From positions 2,705,228 through 2,769,227 of the forward strand of contig JANUWF010003367.1 in assembly GCA_026120185.1 (NCBI GenBank): a DNA stretch of 64,000 nucleotides, in the 5' to 3' direction. This document shows positions 48,701-61,543 of the stretch, in pieces (within the stretch, counting starts at the first letter, position 1; every line of letters starts with the position of its first letter). This DNA comes from Voacanga thouarsii. Lineage: Eukaryota; Streptophyta; Magnoliopsida; Gentianales; Apocynaceae. The translations under genes and the position numbers were made by a program. The notes beneath the pieces were generated by a model. It was not told the origin of the DNA, did no database searches, and saw only the letters and a program-made list of their open reading frames with translations.

Positions 48701-50090
48701 AGAAAAGGCAAACAGTCCTCAAGTGCGCCTATACTAAAATAGGTCTACAAGTACAGTTTCGATAAAGAAGAAAAAGTTACCACTATATATATATATAAAA
48801 GTTTAAGGTTTTAAAACGAACAGAATCAAAACTTGAGATTAGATGAATAAATTATATAAAATATTATAGAAAGGTAAAAAGTAAAATTTAAAAAAAATAA
48901 AAAAATTTAAAAAATTTTGAGAGGCGGCTCCAAAACCCCCTCCCCCACGTCGGTCCCCCTTAGACCGTGTCTGGTTCCAGAAATAGCCACGACAAACGCG
49001 GTAAAAAACATTTCCCCCCATTTGACTACTTAAAAAATGTAAGGCTACATGTGGCATATAACGCGTCAGCAGTTCCCCCTTTCTCCCTCTTGGCTTTACT
49101 ACACACAAAATGTCCACTCACTTTTTTTTTTACTGTTCCGCTCACGTGGTTGGGAAGGAAAATTTAGGGGTGGTAATTGTATCGTGTTCGTATCGTGTTG
49201 ACGTGTCGTATTCAATATTATCGCCCTAGAAAAATTACAGCCTAATTCAGATTCGACAATTTCTTTGACCAGTGATTTATCTTTTTTTTTTCTGTGTTTT
49301 ACATTTTCTAGATATTGTCATTTTATTATTTTCCCGTACATTAATTTGCCATATAATGCTAATTACTAATAATTAATACTATTATTAGTAATTTATATAC
49401 TTAACTAAAAAAAAAATTGAGACAATTCTTCTGGCTATAGAAATAAATATAAAGTATCTAATTTGTTTATTTTTCACATTTTTTAATTTTATTATGTCTT
49501 GCGAACTAAAAAAAAAATCTAAAAAATTTTATGAAAATGTCACCCTAAAAAAAGGAAGAAAAATTCTACAAATGGACCTTACACCTATAGGGCCTATAGG
49601 CTATAGGGTCTAATTATGCGAGCTATCGACAAAAGGAAATAAATTCATTTTTCCTTTTCTCTTTGGTTTCCCGCCGTGATCAATATCACACTCTTGAGCT
49701 TACAAGTTCATCACATAATTATTTGACATTTAAATTGAGATAAAAAATCTAAATTTGTACCTAATTATCTTATCTAATTCATGAGATTTCTTTGCTATTT
49801 TTAGTAAAATCCTAAACTATGATATCATAGTTTAGGATTTCAAAATTACATTATTATCTATAATTTCATTTTATTATCTTTGAATGTATAGTTAATATGT
49901 ATATAGATTTTTTTTCTAATTTTTTATAAATTAAGAATAGTTTTATGTGTGTATAAATTGCTATCATACGTATACAATAATCTTTATTTGAAAAAAATTG
50001 AAAGTTCCTTGTTATTTATTAAGTGTGCCAAACCGTTGCCCCGGAGGATAATTAAGAATGTACAGATTACTTTTTGAAAAAAATGAAAAA
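42791..50090. other. Long gene-free stretch
   Basis: AT-rich, with islands of more balanced composition at about 43760-44220, 46100-46640 and 48900-49170. Several short open frames occur there but none shows a family signature or splice-compatible extension. A foldback element at 45647-45860 is listed separately. Confidence 0.5.
45647..45860. mobile_element. MITE-like foldback element
   Basis: The two halves are reverse complements. The left arm (about 45647-45739) has TTTTAATACA, ATTCTCTAATA, GCAATACGTGTTTAC; the right arm (about 45772-45860) has GTAAACACGTATTACG, TATTAGAGAGTGTTGC, TGTATTAAAATAT. It is about 214 bp, AT-rich and non-coding, as in non-autonomous DNA transposons. No clear target duplication was found, so the family is unassigned. 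Confidence 0.7.
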
Positions 50091-50160
50091 TAAATATTGG
50101 ATATTAGAAATGTAGTAAACGCAAACAGTCGTGTTAACTATTTATATCGAGAGACAGGAG

Positions 50161-50304
50161 ATGGACAACCAGCAAACACGAAAAACTTAACCTCTCTCCC
50201 TTCCATTCTCTCCCTAACGACACCACTCCGGCGACATCTCCGATCACTCTCCGGCAGGCGACCCACAAGCTGTTTCACTCACCAAGATGGTGACCCAAGA
50301 ATGA
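50161..50304 (+). promoter_or_regulatory. Upstream AUGs and short ORFs in the cyclin D leader
   Basis: ATG at 50161 opens a 9-codon uORF ending at 50190. ATG at 50287 opens a 5-codon uORF ending at 50304. A third ATG at 50301, out of frame with the main start, opens a long overlapping frame running past it to 50609. Whether the transcript includes all three depends on the unmapped start site. Such uORFs usually lower main-frame translation. Confidence 0.5.
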
Positions 50305-50329
50305 GGACCGACAAGGAACGACAACCATC

Positions 50330-53300
50330 ATGTCAGTCTCGTGCTCCGACTGCTTCTCCGACCTACTCTGCTGTGAGGAGTCTAGCACCATCTTCTCCAG
50401 CGATGAACCTCCGGAATGCTCATCGGACATCGATTCACTGCAGGTCCCGGATAACTGTGAGGAATCGATTACCGGACTCATTGACCATGAGAGAGAATAC
50501 ATCCCCGGCATGGATTATATACAGAAGTTTCAGTCTCATTCTCTGGATGCTTCCGCTAGAGCAGAATCCATCGCATGGATTCTCAAGGTACTCTATTCCT
50601 CTTTGCTAACCTCTCTCAGGTCATTATAGAAGTTAGAATCCAAATTCTGACTTAAAACATTAGGCGAGCATCCAACCACTGGAGTATATGATATATAGTA
50701 TTGCTTCAGTAGCTAGTACTCATATTCCGCGGCGACGGAGTCCTAAAGATGTCCATCAATATGCTTACGACTCTCCGGCGGTGAGGATATGGTTACTGGT
50801 TACTACACTAACATATAATATTCATCGACCACTAGGTTACAGTGTCAGTGCAGCCTCCAGTGCTCGTTCCTGAGACTCAGAGGCCTAAGCTATCGATAAT
50901 TAACTGCATATCTAAAAGCTGCTAATATAACTAATGGAAGATTAGATTAGATTCATTGGGTGCATGAATACGCAACTAGTGTGTATTTTGATAACTGGGG
51001 ACGGAGATAAGAAAGAGGATGGTGTGTAGCAGTAATAATAAAGGGGGCGGTGAAATGTGGCGTGAGATGAGAGGAAGTCGACGGTGACAGGAGATAAAAA
51101 GGAAGGTTGGCTGCAGTGGCGACGGCGGCAATATGGATTCCGCGGGCGCGCTTTTTGTTAGGGAGTGTTTGACTTGTGTCTGAATCGGAACGTGTTTCAT
51201 GATTGCAGGTACAACGCTACTATGGTTTCCAGCCATTGACGGCTTATCTCTCCGTCAACTATTTTGATCGGTTTCTGAACTCCCGTCGCTTACCGGTAAA
51301 ACTCACAATACCGTCGACGATATCTAGAAATATCATTATCATTTTAATAATCATAAATATATAAATAATATTGACTTTTCAAAAACACAATGAAAAGGAC
51401 CTTACTAAATAGTGTCAAAACCTATTTTCCAAAATTACAGCTTAAATGCTAATTGCACGTAACCTTTTTCTTCTTTTAATATTTTTTTTAAGATCTAAAA
51501 AACGTAACTCATAGTTTAGAATTAAATCTTTAAATTCTCATTTTTTTTTCTAAAATAGGAAAATTTTAAAGTTGTATAGTAAAAGCAAATTCGAAAGTTG
51601 TATAGTTTCTAACCATCCTAGGTATACACGTAACATGGAAAAGTAAATTCGAAAGTAGTCATATGTTATTGTGCATTTATTGTCAAATGATAACAATAAT
51701 ACAAGTATAAAATTTTGTACCTTGTCAGGATATGGATAATATAACAAAAATATAAACTTTATTATTAGTATCTCTATCTAAGTAACTAATCTTGTCTCCT
51801 ACTATATTGCATCATATTTATTTTGGGCAGATACCATCAAACATATTCTTCCTCCAAGCATAGTTTTTCATAATTCAACGAGAAATAAAAAAAATATTAT
51901 TTTAATACGTATTTGGATTCGATTGTAATTTTCTAAATTGGGTTACACATTCAATTATTGGACTATTATTTAAATATTCTTGTGTTTCTTCTTTTTCCTT
52001 ATAATCCTTGGAATTTTTGGAAAGGGATTCCATCCAAATCAATTGAAAACTTATTTAATTCTAAACGCAAACAACCTAATCACAAGATTCTTTTAGAGTC
52101 TAGGCATGCTTGGGTTGTTTTCAAATTTCAATAGTTTAATGAAGATGTCTTAGTAAAGCTAAAAGGTTCCTGTAATGGAGGTATCTTTGTCTTTTCCAAT
52201 CAACTTTTCAATATTAATAAATTTACTCAACTTTTTTTTAAAAAAAAATTTAATTACTTGCATAATTTATTTATTTTTCCTCCATGGATAATTTCAGCTG
52301 ACAAACGGGTGGCCCTTGCAACTGCTGTCTGTGGCCTGCTTGTCATTAGCTGCCAAGATGGAGGAACCTCTGGTTCCCACTCTTCTAGATATTCAGGTAC
52401 TCTTCCAACAGCACTTTTATATATCATCACTTTTATATTATCGCGTATTATTAATAAAATCGCAGGAAATGATTATTTATTTACCAATCACAATTATATT
52501 TGGCTCGGGTTTGGTTAGGTTGAAGGAGCAAAGTATGTCTTTGAACCAAGGACCGTAGGTAGAATGGAGTGTCTTGTGCTGAATGCGTTAGATTGGAGGC
52601 TTCGATCAATCACTCCGTTTAGCTTTATCAGCTTCTTTGCATATAAAGTGGATCCAACAGGAACTTATACTGGCTTCCTTATCTCAAGGGCCAGCGATAT
52701 TATTCTATCCCATATTCAAGGTACCTTCTGCTCGCGTGCTCACAGATTTTAATATATGCTTTTGTCTGTTTTGTGCCAGCTATTCATGGATGCATGCCAT
52801 GCAATACATATACACGGAATAAAGAATCATAACCCTTTTTTATATATATATTTTTGGAGATTTTAAGAAATAATTAACTTAAGTTGGTCCCTTATTGGCT
52901 TTTCGTGTCAACAGAGGTTAGCTTCCTGGAGTACAGGCCATCATGCATTGCTGCTGCAACCATACTCTGTGCTGCAAGTGACCTTCCTATTTTCTCCTTT
53001 GTTAATCCTGAGTATGCTGAATCATGGTGTCATGGACTTCACAAGGTAAGGATTCATTAATACCTTGAAGGGGTTTTTTTCTTGTGGGAAGGTGTGGATT
53101 AAGATTTGATAGTTTGTTTCCACAGGAAAAAGTGATAAGCTGCTACCAATTAGTGCAACAAATCGTGCTAAATCATAGGGCAAGGAAGGCCCCTAAATTT
53201 CTACCGCAGCTTCGAGTGATGTCGCGGATGAATCTTGTATCGGATTCATCATCGTCCTCTTCGTCGTCATCTTCCTCGTCCTCCTCATCCTCTTCTTCTT

Positions 53301-53362
53301 GTAAAAGGAGAAGATTAGAAAACCGCCTGTGGACAGATGATGACAAGGGAAGCTCTGACTGA
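50330..53362 (+). CDS. CYCD2/4: D-type cyclin, CYCD2/CYCD4 group
   Basis: This CDK-activating subunit drives G1/S entry by promoting retinoblastoma-related protein phosphorylation. The exons 50330-50587, 51209-51295, 52298-52396, 52519-52720, 52915-53045 and 53126-53362 join in frame at GT-AG sites to 337 residues. An LxCxE retinoblastoma-binding motif (LLCCE) is at 12-16. The cyclin N-box follows (RAESIAWILK, GFQPLTAYLSVNYFDRFL, LQLLSVACLSLAAKMEE) and then the C-box (VGRMECLVLNALDWRLRSIT to LVQQIVLNHR). The tail has 18 consecutive serines (300-317) followed by CKRRRLENRLW, possibly nuclear-targeting. The six-exon layout, length and FEPRTVGRMECLVL place it in the D2/D4 group. Intron 3 is about 0.9 kb. 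Upstream AUGs suggest translational control. No defect is seen. Confidence 0.95.
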
Positions 53363-55520
53363 AGTCGAAATTATGGGAATGATTAAGGAGAAGAACGAAT
53401 AATGGAGAAAAGAAGTTTGGTGGTCCAAAGTGTGTAGAGAAAGCTAGCTCAATGTTTTTTGGAGGATTTTGAGATAAAAAGAATTGACACGAGTGATGTA
53501 GATTATTAGTTTATATAGCATAGTGTATGAGTGCTTGGAGATTTGTTAATTTTATTTCTTGGTGGGCATTGCCATTCATTAATGGCTTTGCAGATTCCCA
53601 AGGGAAAGGGGTTTGGTATATACTATCATTTTGGTGTGAGAAAGTGAGGAGGAGAGAAAGAGAGAGAAGAGAGTTGTTTAATAACTAGTGGAGTCATGGA
53701 GTGTGAGAGAATGAAGTGGGGGTGATGGTCATTGAATTCAATGGCAGAATTGATTAGTGAATGAAAGGGGAAGAGAGGGTGGGACCTTTGTATAGAAACG
53801 GGGCAAGAAAAGGGCAGAAAAAATCAATGGAGGGTTAGGCAAATTTGTGGGATTCAAGATTCAAGTTTGAAGTTTAGATTGCTCATGTGTTACAAGTCAA
53901 GCTCCTCATCTAGGCCTTCATCATGGCTCCAATTCCATCTCTCCCCATTTATTATATATAGAACTGCACAAGTGGAGAAGGGCAAGCAAGAAAATCAACA
54001 ATATGGGAATAAGATGGCTCCCTCTCTCTATACTTAGATTACTACTATTATTTTTGAGTGATGTGTACGCACGCTTTTATGACGTGTTTTACACGTGTGC
54101 ATGTGTGTGTTTTTGGCGGGAAATTCCCTTTTTTTTTCAAGTCCTAACTATTCACTGGACGATTTTTTTTCATGTGACACGTGTGAGGATTACGCGTGTA
54201 TTATTCTTTTTTGTTGCTTGATGTAATTTAATTTTTGTTGTTTTGGAGGGAGTGGAAATAAATGTTCTCCCTTCTAAATGGCCTTTATTTTGGTCTAATC
54301 ATACAAAAAGGTCTTTGGGGCCTTTTTACAGGCGTGTTGTGTTTGGATTCAAGAATCAAACATAATTTCTATTAACTAGGATTTGTATTTATCTTTTTCT
54401 CTCTTTCTCTCTCACTTTGATGTGCCATGCACGTGAATGACAATGAAGACTTTGTAGCTTTGCCCTTTGTTTTTTAACCAAGAGAACTTTTCTAAGCCAG
54501 AGTTGGAGGTTTATGAAGCACAATATATCACCGATCAGTGCAGTGAAGGGACTACAGATTACCCAGTTGGTCCCTCAAGCAATAAAGATCAATTCAATCT
54601 ATGAATATGACTCTTAAACTATGCCCCTCTCGTGACTGAGACCCATCTATGTTCTCTAATCAGCCTCAGATTTCAGACAACTATGCCTCCTCTCTCCTCT
54701 CGACTCCTCTCTGCATCCAGCCCTTTCGGCATATAATTCACCAGAACATTATACATGTCTATAGCTTTCTTGGCCATGGGTCCGAAGCCTTTTTGCTTGT
54801 GATGGTGATCAGTCAATTGCTATAATGTTTGCTTGCTAATAATCTATTAAGTCTCTCTATCCAGAACGTCCAAGATTTGGTAATTTTGCCTATATATCTT
54901 AAAGACGGTTCTTTCATGGGAGAAATTTAACCATATGGCTGCCAACTTTTATCTGTACAATTTAGACTACAGCCCTTGTTTGTCTTAGATCGGGAACAAG
55001 CCTTTACAACTTTCAATAATATCTTTCACCTCATGTATCATGTAGTGCATATACGTATATGTGCCGGATTATATTTATGGATTCTTGACCAACAAAGGAT
55101 AAGCATAATATGTACTCCTCCACTTGTCAAATAATTTGAACTTTTCTATCTGTCGTTTTGTGTATCTATATATTTATTTTTTAATTCTATTATTATCATT
55201 TATTATTCTATTAAATTATAATATTAATTGATTTTAAAATTTCAAATTAAATCTATAATTTTTAATAAAGACAATTCAAATTTTTTATTTTAAAATTCTA
55301 TAAATATTATTGTTTACTTATTATTAATTTTAATAAATTCGGTGTATAAGCATTTTTTACCTCGCGGGGATATAGGGAGGAACCTTATAATATAAGCAGT
55401 ATTCCTCTTGTATTTTTGTAAAGAGACTGTTTCCATAATTAGTACTTATAATATCTATAAATTTTATAAAGTGATCGTTATTTGAAAATAAAAGGAATAT
55501 GTATTTCTCTATTTTACAAC

Positions 55521-55810
55521 ATAGTAGTATTAAAAGATTTGATCATATGAACGCGTAACAATTTTTCTCCTTTATTGACTGGCAGATACTATATTCAAAT
55601 ACAAAAATGTGTGCTCTTAATTAGTACTGAGGCATAGTATTAAATGATTTGATTATGTGGTTGATACGTGACAAAATTTCTCCTGTACATAGGGATGTGC
55701 TCTTAACTACTGAGGCATATAGCATTCAATGATCTGATTTTGTGATAGCTATGTTACAAAATTTCTCAGTTACATACAAGCACATACTAGTCAAATATAA
55801 AAAGGTGCCC
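55521..55810. repeat. Three degenerate tandem units
   Basis: The core pattern is ATAGTATTAAA-GATTTGAT, then ACAAAATTTCTC, then GTGCTCTTAA and ACTGAGGC. It occurs three times, starting near 55524, 55636 and 55719. Units are 85-110 bp and diverged. Confidence 0.6.
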
Positions 55811-55867
55811 TCTCAACTTGTACTGAGGAAATAGATACAGGACCACGGCAAGCTGGAATTAATATTT

Positions 55868-55868
<1 letters not shown>

Positions 55869-55924
<56 letters not shown>
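55869..55924. repeat. (AT)n microsatellite
   Basis: An almost uninterrupted AT dinucleotide run of about 26 units. Confidence 0.95.
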
Positions 55925-55926
<2 letters not shown>

Positions 55927-58900
55927 ATATTGTTGGGGGCATTTAGTCAGCATCTAGTGATATGAAGTTTCCTCAATGGAATGTGATCACTTTATGGAGG
56001 GCCTCCTCTTCCATTGTTTGATTCAAAAAATTTTTGGTTTGGTATGATGGATACCCCCAAGATGTTGATAATTGTGGATGCTATTGTTTTTATTATACTA
56101 TCAGTTAGCTACATAGACGTGTGGCATCTGATGTGTGTACCAGATCAAAGGGAGCCATATGGAGATTATGACCATTACGCCAATAGAATTAAGGCCATCT
56201 TTTTCCTATAGAAAAGGCTAGATTTAGCTTGAAATTTGTGGACTTGTTAGGCAATCAACAACCCACGGGCATAATTTATTTGGCTTAAGCCAAAAGGCCA
56301 ATCCCCACAAGAGTTTGATCAGACAAAGTTTTGCAATATTAGTTTAGTCTTAAGAAGACAATCACTAGGACGAGAAATGGAGGTTGACAATGTAGACATT
56401 TGGGTAGATTGGACAATATTTCATATGTGGTACCCTACATGTGCATTTCACTATGATTAAAATTTGATGGAATAAAGATGTCTAGATGAAACTCTATGTG
56501 AAATTTTGATTTGGGATCTTACTCATCTGGTTCAAAATGAGAATGAGTGCCAAAGGTCTAATTTTGATACATGTTAAAAATTTTATTGTTTAAAATTACA
56601 TGATCATAGATAAAGAAGCTCAATTAATGAATGATGCATGTATGATTAATGTAGGATTGCTGATATCAGACATAACTATTAATGATCCTCCTAATACAAG
56701 TGAATTGTGATTTGACAAATCAAGTACGTCTAAAATGGTCGGTAATAACTTGTCATAATAGAAGAGAGTTATTACTTGAGACGTAGATCTTGAGTTTGAT
56801 ATTGGGCTTTGTCTTTCCCCTTCTTTAAGAAAAAAAAAAAAATATGTCCAAAATGAGGCAAAATTAGAGGCATTTTGTGAAACTTAAAATATTTAGTATA
56901 GATCAAATGATGCAGAACAAGTCACATATGTTGATCAATTTTTTAATGCAACGATTTCATTTTGAACGATATGTATGTGATTATGATTGATGTGAATAAA
57001 CATAGGAATACAATTTTTATACTTCGGATTCAAATTTAAAGATGATCCATCATTTGCTTTTAACCAAAAAGTAAAACAAAGGAATGAGCAAGAAAACTTG
57101 ATAACTTTTATGAATTAAATGCATGCTCTCCTTTTCTCACTCAGATAATAAAATGCTTTCTAAAGGAACTACTAAAAGAGAAAACTACAAAACAAGGAGA
57201 ATCCTAAGTACTACTTTGGCCAAAAACAACAAAAATTCTTTTCTTCCCTTAGTGGAATAATGTAGGGCATTTTGAAGGGTGTAGGGAGCAGATTGCGGCT
57301 CTTCAATACCCTCTTTTTCATGGTGAGCTTCGACTTTTTTGTGGCCAAGACAAAAAATAAAGGAGCACAAACAGGCATAGGATTTCAGCTTTTTAAGCTT
57401 TCATATTTTCTTGTGATGAAAAAAATATGCTCGTACGTGGGGTTTCTGTAAAAGGGCATATATATAGGTCCTCCCCTGAGTAAAGGATTCCATTTCAAAA
57501 GTTGGAATCATTCTCACATTTTTTGGCGAATATAGCTGAGATCTTATGCTGAATGCAAGACAGCAACAACTCTCAATTCCACGGACACTTGTAGCTTTGC
57601 TCCTATTTCTTGAGTCAAAATCTCCTTTCTACACTTTGCTTATGAAAACATACTTGGTTTTTTTTTTCCCTCTTTAATGATTCATTTTTGAAGCTTGGAA
57701 GAAGTGCTTATTGCTAGTTGAAAAAAGGAAAGAACATTAGACATTGGTACACGGGAGAATACTTTGTATGTATTGTAACTTTCATTAGTTTGAATTATTC
57801 TCGATAATTTTGAAAGTAAAAATGAATTAAAAACTTGAATATTTGCTCCCGTGTATCTTTCACCATAAGATGAGCCTAAATCAACAGCATAGCATTTTCT
57901 TTTTGTCAGGAGACCAAATGGGGTGTCGAAAAAAGTCTGTTCAGAGCTGAAAATAAGCCCCATTGAAGACTTTCCAACTCACAAAAATCCTCGTTGGATG
58001 CCTTGGCGTTGCATCAAAAGAAGCTGAAAGGAGGAAATGGAAAGGGAAATGGTGAGCGTGGGTGTGGGTGTGGATGTGGGTAGGGCTCGGGGCTCTCTCG
58101 AGGGAGCGTCTCTAAGTTTTTGTTCTTTAATGCTTTGTGATAATGCCTGGACCTCCATTTCAAAGAGTGGAGACAAAAGAGTCATCCTATAATCATCAAA
58201 AAAACTATATTCCCATCTTCATTATTCATTTCTCCTTGTCATAATCAGAAAAGGAAACACAAATCTTTTCCCCTTGATCATATTGCAAAAGTTATAAACT
58301 TGATTGAATTTATAAATGGTTCTTTGGGACACGGCCTAAGCAATTTGACAGTGATTGGTGAAAGAGATACGAGTAAAATAGGGAAGAAGTGAGACTTTAG
58401 ACAAAGCCATCTGAAGAAGTTTTCCAGGCTTTGATTTGATAAGTTGGACCTATGAAAAAGGAGAGAAACTACACATGCCTTTGTTCGGCCGAAAGTGGAA
58501 TTAATTAGAAAACAGTAGTTGATAAAGGCTGTTGGATTCCAGATCTAAACAAAGAAATGACTTGCTGACTTGCCTAGTTCTGGCCAGAAGGCAATGAAAT
58601 ACATATTTAAGAGTCATTTACTTAGCCTAAATGGCATATGACACAATGATAAATGACTTACGAGTCTAAAGATGACAATGTCTTCGTGATGTCACGAATT
58701 TTATTTTTAATTCTCCATTGTAAATTTGCATTCTCCACATGTATGGACGATATTTATAAGAAATAAATGTATCAAAATAACTTTCCTTTTAAAAAAAATT
58801 AAGATATATTATTTCATTCTATGTTATTCATTAATGAAAAAAAGGTAAAATCTACCATTCAAACAAACTTAAGTAAATTAAAATTTAAAACCAAAGGATT

Positions 58901-60954
58901 TGAAAATGGCCAAAAGGAGTTCCTTAAAGAAACCCTATTTCAGTGCAATCCACATCAAAATCCCAACATAAAGCCATTTCCCAAGCTCACTAAGGAATAA
59001 ACCCTATTTATTTATACAATGGGAAATATCTTCTTAATATACCTATGCAAAATAACATTATTTGATCTTATTTGTTAAATTAATAGTTTTGCGCAGAAAA
59101 TCAAGAATTGGTAAGCAGAATATAAAAAGGAAATGACATTTTCAGTCTCAAACGAAACATACCATGAGAATAAGCAAGCAAGGAAAGTCTAATATAGCAT
59201 TGTTGAAAAATTGCTCATTTTCAATTTGCATGATTGGCAAGTTTGACAAAAAAAATATCTGGCAACTTGACCATTGCCTCTACTCTTACCTAAATGTGCA
59301 ACTCAATCAAAAGAAACAGTATTATAAACTGGTGATCAAATTGGCTTTTTGGAGTGGACAATGCTTTGAGACAATGAAAACACAACCTCTTTTTTCACAT
59401 TACTTTTGAACAAAATTATCCAACAAGACATGCTTTTTTCTCTTGTTTCCTTTAGAGATCTTTCCTTAGTACTTAACAACTTTACAATTAATTCATGTGT
59501 GTTGATTTCTTGGGCTGCTTTTTTAGGTTTAAACGTGCACTTTGCTTCTTAACAGCAGACTAAGAAGCACCAAGTTTGTATCCAAAAAGGGACATTTTCT
59601 TGAATATTTTAGACGACAATATCATTTGCTGAAAACCAGCCTTTCTTCAATGGGAATCTTGTTCTACTACCACAATGTTCATGAGAATTTTGAAGCTTAG
59701 GAGGCTTATTGCAAGGCCTAACTAACTTTCCCACAATAATTTCAGGTACATTAATTTTGAGTAGACATATCTTTGGACCTTGTCTTCTTCCCCTACATTA
59801 TGTAGGAAACGTGGATTACATACAAGTCTATGCCTCATTTGATTGGTACATGTCAACCAAAATGTTATGCAACTCTCCAACAACTATTTTGCTCAAATTG
59901 CTCATATACGTCACTTCTTTAGAGGAATTTTCGTGAATGTAAAATAGTAAAATAAATTTGATAAAAATGTTTTTATTTAATTATTGATACTACTTTTATA
60001 ATAGTTGAAAACTCTTTTTAACTGACTTTTATAGACTGATAAATCTTGATTCGAGGACATACCTATCACTTTTTCCTCTGTTAAGTGTTGGATTCCCTTC
60101 AAACAAGAAAAAAAAAAAATCTCATTCATTTTAATCTCTTATAATGATCTTGTGAGCAGGATGATATTCGGGGGACGCCATTAGTTTCAAGTACTTGAGC
60201 TCTCTGGGCTTCTTTTACCACTCCCCAACTCGAAAAGCTTAAGAAGGATCGGAAGACCTCTCAAACACACTACAATTCACAAGTTCCAATCAAACGACCA
60301 AGAACAAACTTTGTCACTCATTCATTTTTTCTAAGAAAAATTGTATAAGAATGGTTTTCTTTGGACCTTTTCTAAGTGATTCTAAGCTTAAAACTTCTCC
60401 CAATGAACTCAATTTTTAAATTGATGAAAGTTGTTGATTCCACTTTCTTTTTCTTCTTCTTCTTTTATATGTTAAAATTTATTTCAACTTTTGGAGTCTT
60501 CAATACATTGAAGAGGATGGGAATGTAAATCAAATCCATAAATTTCACCTAGTAAAAATGTTTCTATCCAAGCTCTATTTTTGCCATTTTTTCCCCAACA
60601 AAATGCACTTGAATAGAGATTATAAAACTGTATTTTAAAAAAATAAATAAGTATGATTTTTAAATTTTATAAAAAATTTATGAGCATTTATTTGTTCCCT
60701 TGAACTCTCCAAGATGGTTGGTGTTGGAATTTCCATACTTACATCTTGAGTTCAAATCTTTCATGAGACATAAGTCTTGTGCGTACCTTTGGGTGAGGTT
60801 GCTGACTTTTATTAATGAAAAAAATTAAGAAAAAATCATTTATATTAGATATATTTTTCTATTTTGGTTTTTTCAAAAAATAATTCCAATCCACGAGAAA
60901 ATATTCGAAGTGCTCTTCCAGGCTCGTCTTCATTCATGATAGCTGTACCTAAAG

Positions 60955-61030
60955 AATTAGCCCAATGTAACAATTATGCTAGCCCAAGTCCATTGGATTC
61001 GGCAATTCTGGGCCTATTAAAATCTATAGT
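60955..61030 (+). promoter_or_regulatory. Site II-like motifs before the PRIN2-like gene
   Basis: GCCCAATG, GCCCAAGT and TGGGCCTA occur within 70 bp, about 80-145 bp before the start codon. Motifs of this kind are common in promoters of organellar-protein genes. A functional role is inferred. Confidence 0.4.
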
Positions 61031-61102
61031 TTCGAGGCCGAAGTCCACAACACACCGCCGTGCTTCACCGCAGCAAATCGGCCACCGACCCGCCACCAGA
61101 AA

Positions 61103-61543
61103 ATGGCGCAGACTTCCACCCTGCTATTCCTCTCCCCTCCCCGTACAGCAATTCCCGCCAAAATTCCAGATTTTACCCGTCGCACCACCGCCAGTATCTT
61201 CTGTATTCCTTCACTTCTACTCTCTGTAGCATCGAAACCCATCGCAGCAAAGCCGCTGTCGAGCATCCTTAGAGCAATCCCGCCTCAGAAATACGTTTAT
61301 CCTGACCCAAACCCAGATTTTGCTATTGCTGTAAATCCCATATTACCTCAATTACTTAAAAGAAGATATTTTTTATACAGCGTTCAGAAGCTTTCTCGAT
61401 TGCATGAAGAAATTGATTTGTTGAATGTGTTTCTGGAAACGTAGGAGACCCAGAAGTTCAGAGGGGAGCTAAAGAAGAAGCTATTAGCGGAAAAAGAGAC
61501 CTTTGGCGATGAACTTGATGCTGTTGTAAACGTTTGCGCCGAG
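61103..61543 (+). CDS. PRIN2: PRIN2-like plastid protein, first two exons
   Basis: Exons 61103-61330 and 61445-61543 (GT-AG intron of 114 bp) give 109 in-frame residues. The first ~55 are rich in serine, threonine, proline and arginine with few acids, like a chloroplast transit peptide. Then comes YVYPDPNPDFAIAETQKFRG and LLAEKETFGDELDAVVNVCAE, which I recognise as the conserved start of PLASTID REDOX INSENSITIVE 2. That protein is linked to the plastid-encoded RNA polymerase and redox control of plastid transcription. The second exon ends at a good GTAAAT donor. No following exon (the conserved C-terminal half) is visible in the 2.4 kb to the window end, so intron 2 is long or the copy is truncated. 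Confidence 0.75.

Larger units (their letters stand above)
53363..60880. other. Gene-free stretch after the cyclin gene
   Basis: The first few hundred bases are presumably cyclin 3' UTR. The rest has no supported gene. It includes degenerate tandem repeats (55521-55810), a TA microsatellite, a GT-rich run near 58050-58085, and several short open frames without family signature. Confidence 0.5.

Noticed and set aside
50097..50609. 170-codon open frame over the cyclin leader and first exon
   Set aside because: It is out of frame with the clear cyclin D protein; kept only as a possible overlapping uORF from 50301.
57185..58185. Short minus-strand open frames near a TATA-like motif, considered as secreted peptide genes
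   Set aside because: The longest frame lacks an ATG start, and no signal peptide or known peptide motif is visible.
60864..61229. 121-codon open frame overlapping the PRIN2-like first exon
   Set aside because: It runs through the promoter motifs and the transit-peptide exon in another frame and has no family signature.
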